Origin: Actinomortierella ambigua
Taxonomy: Eukaryota > Mortierellomycota > Mortierellomycetes > Mortierellales > Mortierellaceae
Reading direction: 5' to 3'
Assembly (NCBI GenBank): GCA_016098155.1
Contig: JAAAJB010000207.1
Span: forward strand, 1-53,779
Length of the DNA: 53,779 bases
Shown here: positions 10,903-22,104 of the stretch, one piece after another
Numbering within the stretch: position 1 is the stretch's first letter
How the letters are laid out: every line of letters begins with the position of its first letter
Program-made: the position numbers and the translations under genes
Notes under the pieces: model-generated
The model's input: the letters and a program-made list of their open reading frames with translations, nothing else
Told to the model about the DNA's origin: nothing
The model's database searches: none

Positions 10903-13524
10903 TCATGGATCCGTGTTTTTGATCCATCCAGCCTCGACAAAAAAGTCGTAAATCTTGCCCGTCTTGTTGACATCGATCTTGATGAGCTCTCGGGCCTGCC
11001 GCCGCTTCAGGCCGCCAAGGCGCGCATACTCCTTCATCAGCTGCTCCTTGATGATCATATACGACTTTGGGAAGATACGGAGCTGTGAACACAGCGTCTG
11101 CTCCGGCGGTAGCAAGAGGTGGATGCCTTCGGCATTCTGAATGTTAAGTGGGTTTGCTAATTTGTTTGTTTGTTTTGTTGTCATGAAAAATGTTAGATAT
11201 TATGCTTCTTTTAAGGTTGCACAACATATGCACCTTTTTTTTTTTTTTGTGGGTCCCATTACCTGGCTTGCGAACAGGAGGTTGAGGTTTGGCGCTTGTG
11301 CTAGCCGCTGCAGTCGCGGCACGGGGGGAAGTGAGGTCTTCTGGGTTGGAACGTTGAGGCAGTGGTCGGGCATGTCGTCGATCGCTCAGCACTCCTTCTC
11401 TCGACATCAAATGGCGAATGCTTGCCTGCTACAAAAAAGGGTTGGGTTACAAATTAAAAAAGAACAGAAAGTTGGAAGGAACCAAGAGGAAGAGCGAGGT
11501 TGCGACGGTTAAAAAAAAAAGGGTGACTCTCTCCAAATCAAAATCTCCGACCAAAGAGCAAAGAAAAAAAAATAAAAGAAGACATGACATACTCTGTTGG
11601 CCTTATCGCGGAGATATTCCTCCCCAGCAGCGAGGGTGGTCAAGCCATTAGTGCGAAACTCTTGCAGTTCTGCGATGCGGTCACGCAGGTGCATCTCTTT
11701 GAGCAAACCATCGACGAACCTGTCGTGGTCCTCTTTGGTCTGCAGCTGCGCGTAGACGCGCACACTACTGACCAATTCGCGCTCTTTCGGTGGGCGCTTC
11801 TTCTCCGTTGCCTGATTCTTTTTGTATTCGAGGAACCCGCGCTCCAAAATAAACCGCCGTCGTTCTTCGCGCTTGGACAGCTTGGCGTTGTAAATCTCGA
11901 GGACCATTAATTTGAGGTCTGGTTTGTGGTTATTATTCATAAGTATCAGAAAAGAAAAAAACAATAGAATGCGCATGCATTAGTATTTTTTTTTCGGAGA
12001 TGAGATCTGTGGTACACTCGTTGTGTACAAAAACAAAGAAAACAATATCAACAGAATATCTTACCAACTTCTTCTGGCGAGTCCTCCTCGCTAAAGATCA
12101 TGTCCTTGACAACTTGTTCGGCCTCGTTTTCATACTCGGTCTCAAACTCGAGACGGCCAGGCATGTATCCTGCAATTTCATGGTTGGCTGGTACACTCTG
12201 CATGGGCTTGGATTGCTTCGGCGGCGGAGGCAGACGACTTGATGACGAGCCCAATCGTTGCCTTTTTCTGGATGATTGTGATTCTGGATCCATATCAAAG
12301 TGTTCTTGCATCTCCTAAAAAAAGAGCGATAGATATTGCAAAATATAATGAATGAATATGCTGGGTGAGTTGCGGGAGAGGTATTTTTTTTGTAGAGGTG
12401 GGAGTCCCGGTTTGATTTACTTCCGCATCACTTACAGGTAATGGCCAGCTCTCGCTGTTGACATAGATCTTAAGATAATGGGCTTCGCACTCCTCTTTGG
12501 TTTTAGATCCAACATGGTCGGCAACATCCTGCCAGTTGCCCATGCCAAACGTCTCGGCACCTTCGATTAGAAGCAGCTCTTCATCTGCACCCCAGCCCTC
12601 CTCAAAAATGGGGAATGAGTGTTGTTCCTATTTGTAGCAAGTGTGCGATAGTTAAAAAAAGGATTGGATGACAAAGGTAAAAAGGGGAAAGGGGGGGAAA
12701 ACAGGAAGGTTAGAACGTTACACGGAGGTCATGGCGCCTTGCATTCATGAGAAGACCTGCTCTGAGGAGCAGTTAGGAGGGAGGGAAGAAAAGGGGAGGT
12801 GTGGTAAGCGTGGGGAGTAGGCCTTACCATGACTCGGTAGTCATGCCAGTTCTTGTGTTTGCCGACCTCAATGCCATGGCAGAAGCAGGTAACGCAAAGG
12901 TCAAAGTCCGTGCACACTGCACATCGTATCCGCACCGTGTCGGTAATGTTTCGGCTGCATGGGTCGCAATGGTATTTAACACCCGACTCGGCTAGGAAAA
13001 ACCATAATTCAAAGGGGGGAATGAGCGAAAATGGATGTTAGCTCTTTAGGACCGAGCTCTTTCGCAAGGGGAGAGGGGGGTACCGATGACAGTTATCAAT
13101 CTATCCATCCTCTTCGAAAAGGAGCAGGGTCGAGAAGAGTGAGGGAGAGGGGGATGAGGGGAAGGGTCAAGACATCCAAAGAAGAAAGCAGGCGTGGAGG
13201 GAGGAGCGTTTCTGCAAGTCTCGTTGCAGTACAAGCCCTTTCCATCCCGCCTGGCGAGGGTAAGGGCAAGAGTGATAGGAGGAGGGAGGAGGGGAAGGAA
13301 GTGTGTTCTCCAAGGATGCATTGCCCTCGTGGCCCGCGTGGTCTTCCTTTTTTTTTCCAGCAGATTATTCCATAAGCAGCAACTCCCTTTTTCGCGACAA
13401 AAGGAAGAGATGCGCCCGAGGCGCGCGTCAATTATTCCCGCGCTTTGCAGATACGATCCTTCTTTGGCTCAAACCTACCAATATCTTTGTCGTCGGCGGC
13501 TCGCTTCCTATGTGTGACGGTCAT
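10903..13524 (-). CDS. ADA2: Transcriptional adaptor Ada2 (SAGA/ADA complex)
   Basis: A nuclear adaptor that supports the Gcn5 histone acetyltransferase. There are seven exons in coding order: 13479-13524, 12828-12991, 12436-12627, 12065-12314, 11593-11918, 11263-11428, 10903-11156 (465 aa). Domains in order: a ZZ zinc finger in the first 70 residues ([22 protein letters not shown], then HKNWHDY), a SANT/Myb domain ([34 protein letters not shown]), the Ada2 middle region ([18 protein letters not shown], then [13 protein letters not shown]), and a C-terminal SWIRM domain ([36 protein letters not shown]). Each intron keeps frame. The short first exon (15 codons, [15 protein letters not shown]) joins the ZZ exon in phase 1 across a 487-nt intron. 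The gene is divergent from SSS1. Confidence 0.93.
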
Positions 13525-14055
13525 CGTGGATGGGATGATGGCCCGATGGGGCGGATGTCGATAGTGGTAGGTGGCGGCTGATGGGATGCCGTGAGAGGGA
13601 TGGCGATTGAGTCTGATTTGATGAAGGTGGGTGATCGCGATGCTTGTTGTGGATGCCGTGCACTGCCAAGGGCCAAGTCCGTGGGTGCCGCTGGTCGCTC
13701 GTTGAGTGGGTGTGCTGCGTGTGCACAAGATGGCCAAGTGCGGTGGGGGGGAGGGACTGGCCCATCAAGCGCACAGCACATGCCCCCACTGAATGTTCCA
13801 TGACGTGGAGAGAAATTTGCTCAATGGGGGGCAAAAGGAGGCGGATCGATCAGAGTCGCCCTGAACTGATACTTCTCACCTCTTCGAATTGGTTGGTGGC
13901 ATTTGATTGGTCAATTAATATCTGGTTTGGCTTGCCCTCGCTCTCGCTCTCGCTCGCGGCACTTCCACCCAAGAGAAAGTGAGAGCTCCACGCCCTTCTT
14001 TCCTTTTCCTTCTTCATCTCCTTCATCACCCTCTTCATCCCCACACTCACTCACA
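13525..14055. other. Divergent ADA2/SSS1 promoter region
   Basis: About 530 nt between the two start codons. Contains G-rich and CT-rich tracts (a repeated CTCGCT run near 13935-13955) and an ATTGGTCAATTAAT stretch with a CCAAT-type core near 13904-13920. No gene recognised. Confidence 0.45.
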
Positions 14056-14937
14056 ATGGACGCTGATCTTGCCACCACCGCCGTCGAGGGCCCCAAGCAG
14101 TTCTTCAAGGATGGCATTGCCTTCATCAACCGCTGCACAAAGCCTGATCGCAAAGGTACCCTCTCATAATCCTCCACGCTTTTTCGCCATCTCCTTCCCC
14201 CCTCCCCTTCCCTTCCTCGCCTGCTATGGAACAAGACATGCCTCCACTAGCATCGTGGCCGAGGAACAAAGCAACAGCCAGTCTCTTTGGGCTGCCGCCC
14301 TTCGCTTCGGAGAGTATCCCACGACTATCTCCCAACCAGCAACAGGATATGTTAGGAACTCTTTCCCACTTGCTCATTCTACCATCATGGCCGGAGCAGG
14401 AAGAACCTTCCATCTGATGGAAGATGAGGAAAGACAGTGCTTGATGACAGTGGACTCGGTGACGGACATAAAGAGCGTTTTGGATGAGACGCGCTCGTAC
14501 CTTTTAACGCGTTGGGCCAGCCCTGTGGTGATCATATCATCGCTACTGGTCCTCATCGAAACGATACTGCCATAATGGCGCAGACTCTGATCCTCCCTGC
14601 GTGATACGCCATATGCCTTCATTACAAGTCCTCTAACCCGTTTGCCTTGTACACTCCCTCTTGGTCGCTCTTTGCGCTTCAATAATAGAATTCCTGCAAA
14701 TCACATACGCTGTCTCGATGGGCTTCTTCGTCATGGGCGTTATTGGCTTCGTTGTCAAGCTGATCCACATCCCCATCAACAACATCCTTGTGTAAGTTTG
14801 GGTCCAACTCTCACCTCCCGCAAGGAGACACGCTTGTTCTGCATTTGTGTGAGGAGATGGTGTGATTGGGGAAAAAAAAGCACCTTTACTAAACTTGAAC
14901 TCTTCGTTCTCTTCTTATCAATAGCGGTGGCGCCTAA
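14056..14937 (+). CDS. SSS1: Sec61 gamma subunit (Sss1) of the ER translocon
   Basis: A small tail-anchored subunit of the Sec61 channel. Three exons: 14056-14155, 14689-14791, 14925-14937 (71 aa, usual length). The product shows the family signature: [40 protein letters not shown], then [13 protein letters not shown] and a GGA end. The last exon encodes only the final residues. Intron phases are 1 and 2 and all sites are GT-AG. Intron 1 (533 nt) contains an unexplained same-strand ORF (14387-14575, listed separately). Confidence 0.95.
14387..14575 (+). other. Open frame inside SSS1 intron 1 (62 codons, hydrophobic C-terminus)
   Basis: From ATG 14387 to TAA 14575 on the sense strand, within the first SSS1 intron. 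The same frame is open back to about 13979. The product has an acidic middle ([20 protein letters not shown]) and ends in a hydrophobic stretch ([19 protein letters not shown]) like a tail anchor. There are no splice sites or promoter evidence of its own. It may be chance, a nested gene or an alternative exon. Confidence 0.2.
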
Positions 14938-15307
14938 ATTATCAAGATTCGATCTCTTGATAGAATGCTTTTCTTTTAATCAATTGCTGTAATATATCAT
15001 CACACCCTCTTTTTTTTCTTTAGTGGGCGATTGACATCCAGAGACTGACCATTGGCTTCATGGAGCAGCCATTCTTGATACCCTTTGTTGACTCTGGATC
15101 CAACCTCCGTGTCGTCAGCCTTTTTAAAACCTATGAATTTGACCACCTAACAGTGGGATGAGAAAAGCAAGAGTCATCATCTGCGATTGGATTGATGGAG
15201 ATAGATTCGCAAGCTACTTTATTGATCGTCTATGACTTTTTCGTAGTCAAAACCAAGCAAATGTGCGTGAGAGAGAAAGAGAGAGCGAGCGAGAGAGAGA
15301 GGATCAT
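14938..15307. other. Convergent 3' region of SSS1 and the first FAD oxidase
   Basis: 3' untranslated sequence with a GA repeat (GAGAGAAAGAGAGAGCGAGCG, about 15268-15300) just after the oxidase stop. No gene seen. Confidence 0.5.
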
Positions 15308-17104
15308 CTAGCGACGGCGAGGGCACGAGCCATCAGTGTTCCAGTCATCACTGCCGACACAGCGGCGGCAAATAAAGAGACCATGCGGATCATACTTGTG
15401 TTTAAGCTTGTACAGGCGCGGGTAGTTGGCGCCGAAGAAGCTCTGCTGGAAATTAGGTTCGTCCGGATCGGCCTCGTTCTGGTAGGTGCCCGAACCTGGC
15501 GTCATCTGTCGCAGACGGTCTGTAGCCTTGGTCACCTTGCGCTGCAGGGCTACCTGTTGGGCATAAGGGGTGTCATCGGGCCAGCCCGCTCCAAAATTGA
15601 TAAACACCTGAGCATCCCGCCAGGCAGGCACAACAGACGTCTCGCGAGCATTGCCCTTGGCGACTTGCCCATCGGCGACCATCAGGACCAAGTAATTTTT
15701 GTCGTTGTCTTGAAAATCCTCTAGGACCTTGCGCATGGTCAACGTCAGTTTCTTTGTGCCTTCGGGCGTCTTGAACATCGTGCGTGGGATGAGTCTCGAT
15801 CCCAGGACGACATTGGCGCCCGAATCCTGCACAGAGGTGACAGGGGTACTGGCCTTGAAGATCTCGTACAGCGAGGGCACTTGAATGATCGTATTGTTGA
15901 GAATCTCAATGTCGGAGCCCAGCGAACGGGCGTGATCCACAAACGGTTGGAGACTAGCACGGGCCGTATCAAGACTGGCATCGGGCAAGAAGAGCATTGC
16001 GCCGATATAGTTGGCCGCGATATTGACGTAGCCTGACCATCCTTCGTCCTTGACCCATTTGGGCACGCGCGAGTAATAGTCCTGGACGACTTTGTCCATC
16101 TGGGCAGTGATATTGGAGGCGATAACGACGACGGCAAAGTTGAGATGCTTGGGTGCGACATGGGTTCGGTAGACGGCCTCGACAACGACGCCAAAACCCG
16201 GTCCACCACCACGAAGGGCCCAAAAGAGATCCTGGTGCTGGTAAGCGTTGGCAACACGCAGTTCGCCATCGGCTGTCACCACCTTGTACTGCAGCACATT
16301 GTCCACGCAAAGGCCGTGTCGGGGCGAGAACGGGCTGTGTCCTCCCGAAAGACAGTATCCGCCCGAGGTACCAACTGTTGCCGCCATGCCGCCAACTACG
16401 ATACGGTTGTGCTTGGCCACCTCCTTGTAGGCATCTATCCACTGGGCACCAGCCTCGAAAACGATCGCGTTCGTGCCCTCCGTGCCCTTGAGAGCGCCGT
16501 CGGGGACAAAGCTGTCGACAACTTGGATCTTCTTCTTGAAGTATGTCCACAGGCTCAGCGATGCCGGCGCGGTGCTGCGTCCGAGGTAGTCGTGACCCGT
16601 ATTCTTGATAGACAGGCGGAGGTTGTGCTTGGCCGCAAAGCGGACCGACGCTTGAACATCGGCCACAGTGGAGACGTTGACGGTGTAGAGTGGGACCGCC
16701 CCTTGAAGACAAGCCGTCGTCTGGTTCAGCAGACACCCTTCACCGCGGTGCGTCTCCCAGTTGGTCATCTGGAGTGCTCCGGGCTGGTTCTGGCGCCAGA
16801 CCCCGTAGTAGTAGTCTTTCTTGACCACGTCGCACTTGGCCTTGTCGTAGTGTTCGGGGTGACACACATACGCGACCGGCTTCGTCGCAATCAGACGTCC
16901 ACCCACCGCCTCTTTGAGGGCAGACCAGGCCGAGTCTGAGGGCCAGCAAGGCTGGGTTGGCTGACACTTGCATTGAAGGCGAGTGCGAGAGTGTTCGAGT
17001 GGGTCAGTGTCGTCAGGGGCTGCCGCGGAAGCAGGTGCAACGGCAAGGAGTGCGACACTGAGCCAGACAGTCAGTGGTAGAAGAGAGGATGGTGAAAGTC
17101 GCAT
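15308..17104 (-). CDS. Secreted FAD-linked oxidase, berberine-bridge/isoamyl-alcohol-oxidase type (copy A)
   Basis: An intronless gene of 598 aa. A signal peptide (about residues 1-27, hydrophobic LTVWLSVALLAVAPASA) implies secretion. A Cys-rich start (LQCKCQPTQPCWPS) is followed by an FAD-binding type 4 fold: VADVQASVRFA, KNTGHDYLGRS (His171, the expected 8-alpha flavin attachment), GGMAATVGTSGGYC, and DLFWALRGGGPGFGVV. A BBE C-terminal domain closes it (FQQSFFGANYPRLYKLKHKY). In bicovalent BBE enzymes a Cys precedes the PTVG-like motif; here that position is Ala241, so attachment is probably by His only, though Cys251 is nearby. Family members oxidise alcohols, sugars or secondary metabolites; the substrate is unknown. 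A close paralog lies next upstream in the same direction. Confidence 0.88.
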   Translation of the reverse strand: MRLSPSSLLPLTVWLSVALLAVAPASAAAPDDTDPLEHSRTRLQCKCQPTQPCWPSDSAWSALKEAVGGRLIATKPVAYVCHPEHYDKAKCDVVKKDYYYGVWRQNQPGALQMTNWETHRGEGCLLNQTTACLQGAVPLYTVNVSTVADVQASVRFAAKHNLRLSIKNTGHDYLGRSTAPASLSLWTYFKKKIQVVDSFVPDGALKGTEGTNAIVFEAGAQWIDAYKEVAKHNRIVVGGMAATVGTSGGYCLSGGHSPFSPRHGLCVDNVLQYKVVTADGELRVANAYQHQDLFWALRGGGPGFGVVVEAVYRTHVAPKHLNFAVVVIASNITAQMDKVVQDYYSRVPKWVKDEGWSGYVNIAANYIGAMLFLPDASLDTARASLQPFVDHARSLGSDIEILNNTIIQVPSLYEIFKASTPVTSVQDSGANVVLGSRLIPRTMFKTPEGTKKLTLTMRKVLEDFQDNDKNYLVLMVADGQVAKGNARETSVVPAWRDAQVFINFGAGWPDDTPYAQQVALQRKVTKATDRLRQMTPGSGTYQNEADPDEPNFQQSFFGANYPRLYKLKHKYDPHGLFICRRCVGSDDWNTDGSCPRRR

Positions 17105-17482
17105 TTCAATGATAGATCGAAGAAAGTGTTTGTTATCGTTGGAAATGAACCGAGATGGCGAGGGTATTTAACTCGTTGGGCAAAGTAGACAAACGGCTGT
17201 TCTTGGCAGTTTGGCTGTAGCGTGGTGGAATGACTAGCGTTTTATGGGCTATGGGCTGTTCAGGCCGCTGAAGTTGCAATTAACATCATCTTTACTGCAA
17301 CTCTGCCGTTGCATAGCCAATGAAGATGCAGAGAGCAGCACCAAAGGGCGGCGTGATTCAGCCACAGATTCGAGCGAAACTTCTTTTTTTTTATTAGCAC
17401 GGGTTGAAATAGGGGTGCAAGGGAGGGGCTGGTCTATGCTAAACCCATCCAATTCTCCTCTGTTCCTCCCTCCCCAAAGTTT
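17105..17482. other. Spacer between the tandem oxidases; promoter of copy A
   Basis: 378 nt. A TTAAATACCC TATA-like stretch lies on the minus strand around 17161-17170, about 60 nt before the ATG of copy A. The rest is 3' region of copy B. No gene seen. Confidence 0.4.
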
Positions 17483-19264
17483 TCAGCGACGGCGAGGGCA
17501 GATCTGCTCAGCATCCCAGTCTTCGCTCCCAACGCAGCGAAGACAAACCAACACACCGCGAGGATCGTACTTGTTCTTGATGGAGCGCAGGCGTGGATAG
17601 TTGGTGCCGAAGAAGCTCTGCTGGAAATTGGGCTCGTTCGGGTCGGCCTCGTTCAAGTAGGTGCCGAAGCCAGGGATAAGACGACGGAGGTGGTCGATCG
17701 CACGGGTCATCGTCTGTTGCACATATTGTTGATCAGCATAAGGAGTATCATCGAGCCAGGAACCATAGACAATATTGAACATCAACGACTGACGCCAGGC
17801 TGGATGCACCGACGTGTCCTGGGAATTGCCCTTCGCGACCTCACCACCAGCCACAAGCATCGACAGGTACTCATTCGCAAAACCTGTCGTTTCGTCAAGG
17901 ACCTGACGCATTGCCTTTGCCAGCTGGCTAGGACCTTGCTGCGTCTCCAACAACTTTCCTGGGATCAGTCGTGAGCCCAGGATAAAGTTGAGTCCGGCGT
18001 TAAAGGGGGTCAGCGAGGACATGGCATCGCGGAAGCCCAGATAGGTGGGGAACTGTGTGAGGGACTGGTTCGTGATCGTCACGTTGCCGGTTGATTTCAT
18101 AGCATCCAGGAAGAGTTGGAAACTATCCTTGGCCTGGGCCTCGCTGGCGTTGTCCAAGTTGTACGCCAAGGTGAGGCCCGTAGATCGAATGGTCGTGTAT
18201 CCGACCCACCCGTCCTTGGACAAGCGGGGCTGTTGAGAGTAAAAAGCCTGAACAACACGATCCATCGTGTTGGCGTCGGGGGCTTGGACACTCGCCATGG
18301 CGAGGTTGACGTTCTTAAGCGCTGGATGGGTACGGTAGACGGCCTCCACCACCACGCCGAAGCTTGGTCCTCCACCACGGAGTGCCCAAAACAGATCTTG
18401 GTACTGGTGCGCATTTGCCGTCACTAGCTGGCCGTCGGTCGTCACCACCTTGTACTGAAGAACATTATCGACACAAAGACCATGGCGAGGGGAAAGAGGT
18501 CCATAGCCACCAGACTGACAAAAGGCACCGGAAGTTCCGACGTTCGGTTGGGCACCGCCGACGACAATGCGATTCTTGGCGTCCACTGCCTTGTTAGCAT
18601 CCTTCCACTGAACACCAGCTTCAAGGATAATGGCGTCCGTACCCTTCGTGCCGGCAGGCGCGCCCTCTGGCACAAACTTGTCCGTGACCTGGATCTTCTT
18701 CATGAAAAACGTCCACAAATTGAGCGATGACACAGCTGTGCTTCGGCCGAGAAAGCAGTGTCCCGTATTCTTCACAACGAGACGGATGTTGTGCTGGCTG
18801 GCAAAGCGGACAGTAGCCTGAACGTCAGCGACACTCGATGCCTTGACGGTGAACACAGGAACGGCTCCTTGGTGGCAGGGTCCCTTTTGATTGAGCAGGC
18901 AGCCCTTGCCACGGAATGTCTCCCAGTTTGCTTGTATGACGGCTCCTGGCTGATGCTGGCGCCATTCCTCGCGGCTGTAACCTTCCTTGATCTTGTCACA
19001 TTTGGCTTGATCAAAATATGGCTGATGGCACTCGCGAGAAGCAGGGGTTGTGGCAATCAGGCTGCCACCCACGGTACTGTTGAATGCCGACCATGCGGAG
19101 GCAGATGGCCAGCACGACTGGTGGGGTTGACACTTGCAGCGAAGGCTAGAGGGGGCGGCATTCAGAAACTCTGCATCTTCAGGTGCTCCTGTTGCTGGCG
19201 TGCCGGCGAAGAGGACAGCTCCAATCAGCGCGGCTAGAATTGGTGATGAAAGTGAGTAGTGCAT
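17483..19264 (-). CDS. Secreted FAD-linked oxidase, berberine-bridge type (copy B)
   Basis: Tandem paralog of copy A, also intronless, 593 aa, collinear over its length (RCKCQPHQSCWPS, GKGCLLN, DLFWALRGGGPSFGVVVEAV, FFGTNYPRL) and ending in the same CPRRR. The signal peptide is about residues 1-26. The flavin-attaching His is kept (His169 in KNTGHCFLGRS), but the next residue is Cys rather than the Asp of copy A and most relatives. The usual second-link Cys position is Gln239 (GGAQPNVGTSGAFC). Together these suggest functional divergence after duplication. Substrate unknown. Confidence 0.88.
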   Translation of the reverse strand: MHYSLSSPILAALIGAVLFAGTPATGAPEDAEFLNAAPSSLRCKCQPHQSCWPSASAWSAFNSTVGGSLIATTPASRECHQPYFDQAKCDKIKEGYSREEWRQHQPGAVIQANWETFRGKGCLLNQKGPCHQGAVPVFTVKASSVADVQATVRFASQHNIRLVVKNTGHCFLGRSTAVSSLNLWTFFMKKIQVTDKFVPEGAPAGTKGTDAIILEAGVQWKDANKAVDAKNRIVVGGAQPNVGTSGAFCQSGGYGPLSPRHGLCVDNVLQYKVVTTDGQLVTANAHQYQDLFWALRGGGPSFGVVVEAVYRTHPALKNVNLAMASVQAPDANTMDRVVQAFYSQQPRLSKDGWVGYTTIRSTGLTLAYNLDNASEAQAKDSFQLFLDAMKSTGNVTITNQSLTQFPTYLGFRDAMSSLTPFNAGLNFILGSRLIPGKLLETQQGPSQLAKAMRQVLDETTGFANEYLSMLVAGGEVAKGNSQDTSVHPAWRQSLMFNIVYGSWLDDTPYADQQYVQQTMTRAIDHLRRLIPGFGTYLNEADPNEPNFQQSFFGTNYPRLRSIKNKYDPRGVLVCLRCVGSEDWDAEQICPRRR

Positions 19265-22104
19265 TTTGTTGCTTTCTTTCTGCGTTTATTTTTTTTTGTT
19301 TTTGCCTTGGGCCTGCTTTTAAGTCTTCTTCTCGTAGTCGTAGTCTCGCTCCAGTAAAGACGGACTGTCGCCTCACTGGTGGACAGAAAGGGGGTATCAG
19401 GCTGCAGGCTCACGGATACCACTTCCCAGAACAACTGTTAACCGCGTGAGGAATGAGGTTACCAGATATCCTGGCATGCTCACTAACAGGATGGTAAGAG
19501 TAACTTGAGGGGTGTGACATGTATGAAAATAATATCATTTTCTCGTTGCGCAGGGCTGTCGTAGAAATTCGACAAGGGCTCTCACGGTGTAGCGAAACCC
19601 AGCTGCATGTGGTCTTCGCATCGTCTCGCACTGCGCATGTGTATCCTCTTTCCCCCCAAAGGGCTTCAATCCTATCGAGCGTCTTTGCTCAATGCTACTC
19701 ATCAGCGATATTCTTGCAGGTACACGACTCGATTCCTCTTTGTAGTATTTGCTGGATGGTGCACGCGCGAATCTCGAGGAAGAGAACACGACCAAGCAGA
19801 AGGACTCCCAAATCAATCGATCCGTGCGATGACAACAGCCTTTGCTTCGCACCGACGCATACTATATCCAGGCTTTTGCAAACAAACTGGGCACGTTATC
19901 GTGGAAATCTTATGTTGCTGAAGCCATGTAACGATCAAAATCATATACCTTTTTTTCCATTTGGAGTATCCAAAATTTCAAAAGAAAAAGGGACGATTCC
20001 TTTTCGAGCACCCATGTATCGTATTGAAGGATTATTTGCAAATATGGCAGCGTGCCAAGACGTTTGAAGCGCACTACATTAGGAGCGAATAGAAAAGATC
20101 GCCATCGAAGGGACTCCATGCTGCGGATCCAAGAGACACAGGATGTTGGTGTCTTCATCAAGATCCAATCATGGCGACGATCGGTGCCACTATATTAAAG
20201 TGATGCGTGCAGCTCTTTGTCCGACTGCAGGCAATGCTCAACTTGAATAGAGTAGACCATGAGTAATAAACCTCCCATTGCGAATGGACAGCCAGCAGAA
20301 ATGGTGTCCGAGTTCTATTCTCTCAAGGGAAAAAAACACAGTATATTGTTCTTAGCAACACGGCAGTTCATCGAGTAGAGCCCGGAGCGGATAGGAAATA
20401 ATCTACATGCCGTGATAGCAAGGTCCTTAAGAGCATGTTTCCTAATTCTCCTTCACCATTACCAACTTACCTTTGCGCTGAGAAAATATGCTCAGTGCTC
20501 GTCGTTCGGCCACCCGTCCAAGTGCCTCCGTAGACTGCTCTTGACAGTATTGTTGAAATAACAGCCTCCTTAACCTTTGTTCTCTCATTCTCTAATGTTT
20601 TACCCTTTCCGCTTTCAGCGCGATTCATACCATCTTGGTTGTTTGGGCCTCTATTGTACTGCTCTCTTCATCTTATGAATCGAGCATGTCTACACACTGT
20701 CCCCCGCGCACGAACCTTGCTCTGCGACAGTTTAGTCATTTGGTTTCACACCTTGGCGAAGGATAGCCGCACACTGAAAAGAGGTCCAACGCTGTTACTG
20801 CAGTCGTTACCCTGTAGGGCTGAAATTTTGTCTCCTATGGAGAGAGTGGCGGTGACATGGGCTGGAGTCGTTTGGGCGGTGCAAGGGGGTTGAAAGTAGG
20901 TGGGTCAAAGTGACTGTTGGCTGTTGCATGACAGATGTAGGGTGAAATTTGAAAAAGACCTTCAGCTTTAATTTGTTGTGGAGACAAGATATTTCTACAA
21001 TATCAACGAGTCTCGGAGGACTCCCAGCCTTCTAGAGAACCACACCTGTCATCCACCCACCCTACCTATTGCCATAGTATGGTAAGCAGGACCTATTATG
21101 TACATCGAGGCATGAAGTACATGACGACTGAAATTACAAATCCCAGGCTGCCAAATCTTTCCCTGTCATGCCTTCCCCACCAAAAAGTTCTTTCCACCCA
21201 CAGCAACATCGGCCATCCATATCATCAGCCCTTGAATATACCATACAACGGTCGGATGACCAACCCTCCGTTGGCGTTCACTTTCGCGCTCCTTCGCCTC
21301 TGGTGGCTCCTTTCAGTCCTAGCTGACTGTGGACGTTGTGCATAGTACCACACAATTCACTCAAATCAAAATATCCCACAGCATTGCAGCAACTATTGCT
21401 GCCTGCCCTCCTGCACACCACTCGCACACACCTCTTCTAATCGCTGCAAGTGACCAAGTCAAATTTCTCCCACGCCACCACAATGCAAAATCCCCCTCAC
21501 ACACATTCTAGCAAATTCACAGCTGGTTCAGATTGTGCTACCTAGAGTTCTTTGCATGCACAAGGAAGTCAAGTTAGCCTACGACCCAATTTTCTTGTGT
21601 CATCATTGTTGCTCGCAGTCGACTTTCCAAGTTGTTGGGTTGCCCCATCCCCCCCATGTTTTCGTGATAATCAGGCGGCCTTCCCACAGTGGAGGTGCCC
21701 ATGGGAAATGGACAGTTGTTGACCGCGCGAACCATAGTCTGACAGCCAACACCATACCCTCTATCTATCGAGTCATACACTCAATGGATGCCTCGTAGCT
21801 GGGTTTCCCCACGTATATACACTACCAATCGCACACTCGCTGCCTGCAAGCAACATTTAGACTGCACAGCACACTGGACCTGGATCTCACTTCAAGAGCT
21901 GCCAGCTCGTTGCAACACACACCAGCACACTTGTGTTGAGGGCAAAAGACATGACTGCGGTGATGTAAACGATTTTTGACAATTTTGTAAACTTTGTTTA
22001 TTCACGTCCTACATATGGTTGTTCTGAACAACAGGAGGGGGCCTTGTAGTGTCCAGTCAAGGACTGTGCAAAGTCACAAGGGAGAAGGGAGCGAGTGCCC
22101 CACT
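19265..22104. other. Gene-poor stretch of about 2.8 kb
   Basis: Frames up to 182 codons occur (such as 19519-20067, +) but none shows a domain, a credible intron structure or a match I recognise. Composition is mixed, with no terminal repeats or transposase motifs seen. The part next to 19264 contains the promoter of copy B (a CTTAAAAG stretch on the minus strand near 19315-19325). Confidence 0.5.

Noticed and set aside
19519..20067. 182-codon plus-strand frame in the gene-poor stretch
   Set aside because: No domain, no conserved-looking blocks, and a competing frame of similar quality on the other strand.
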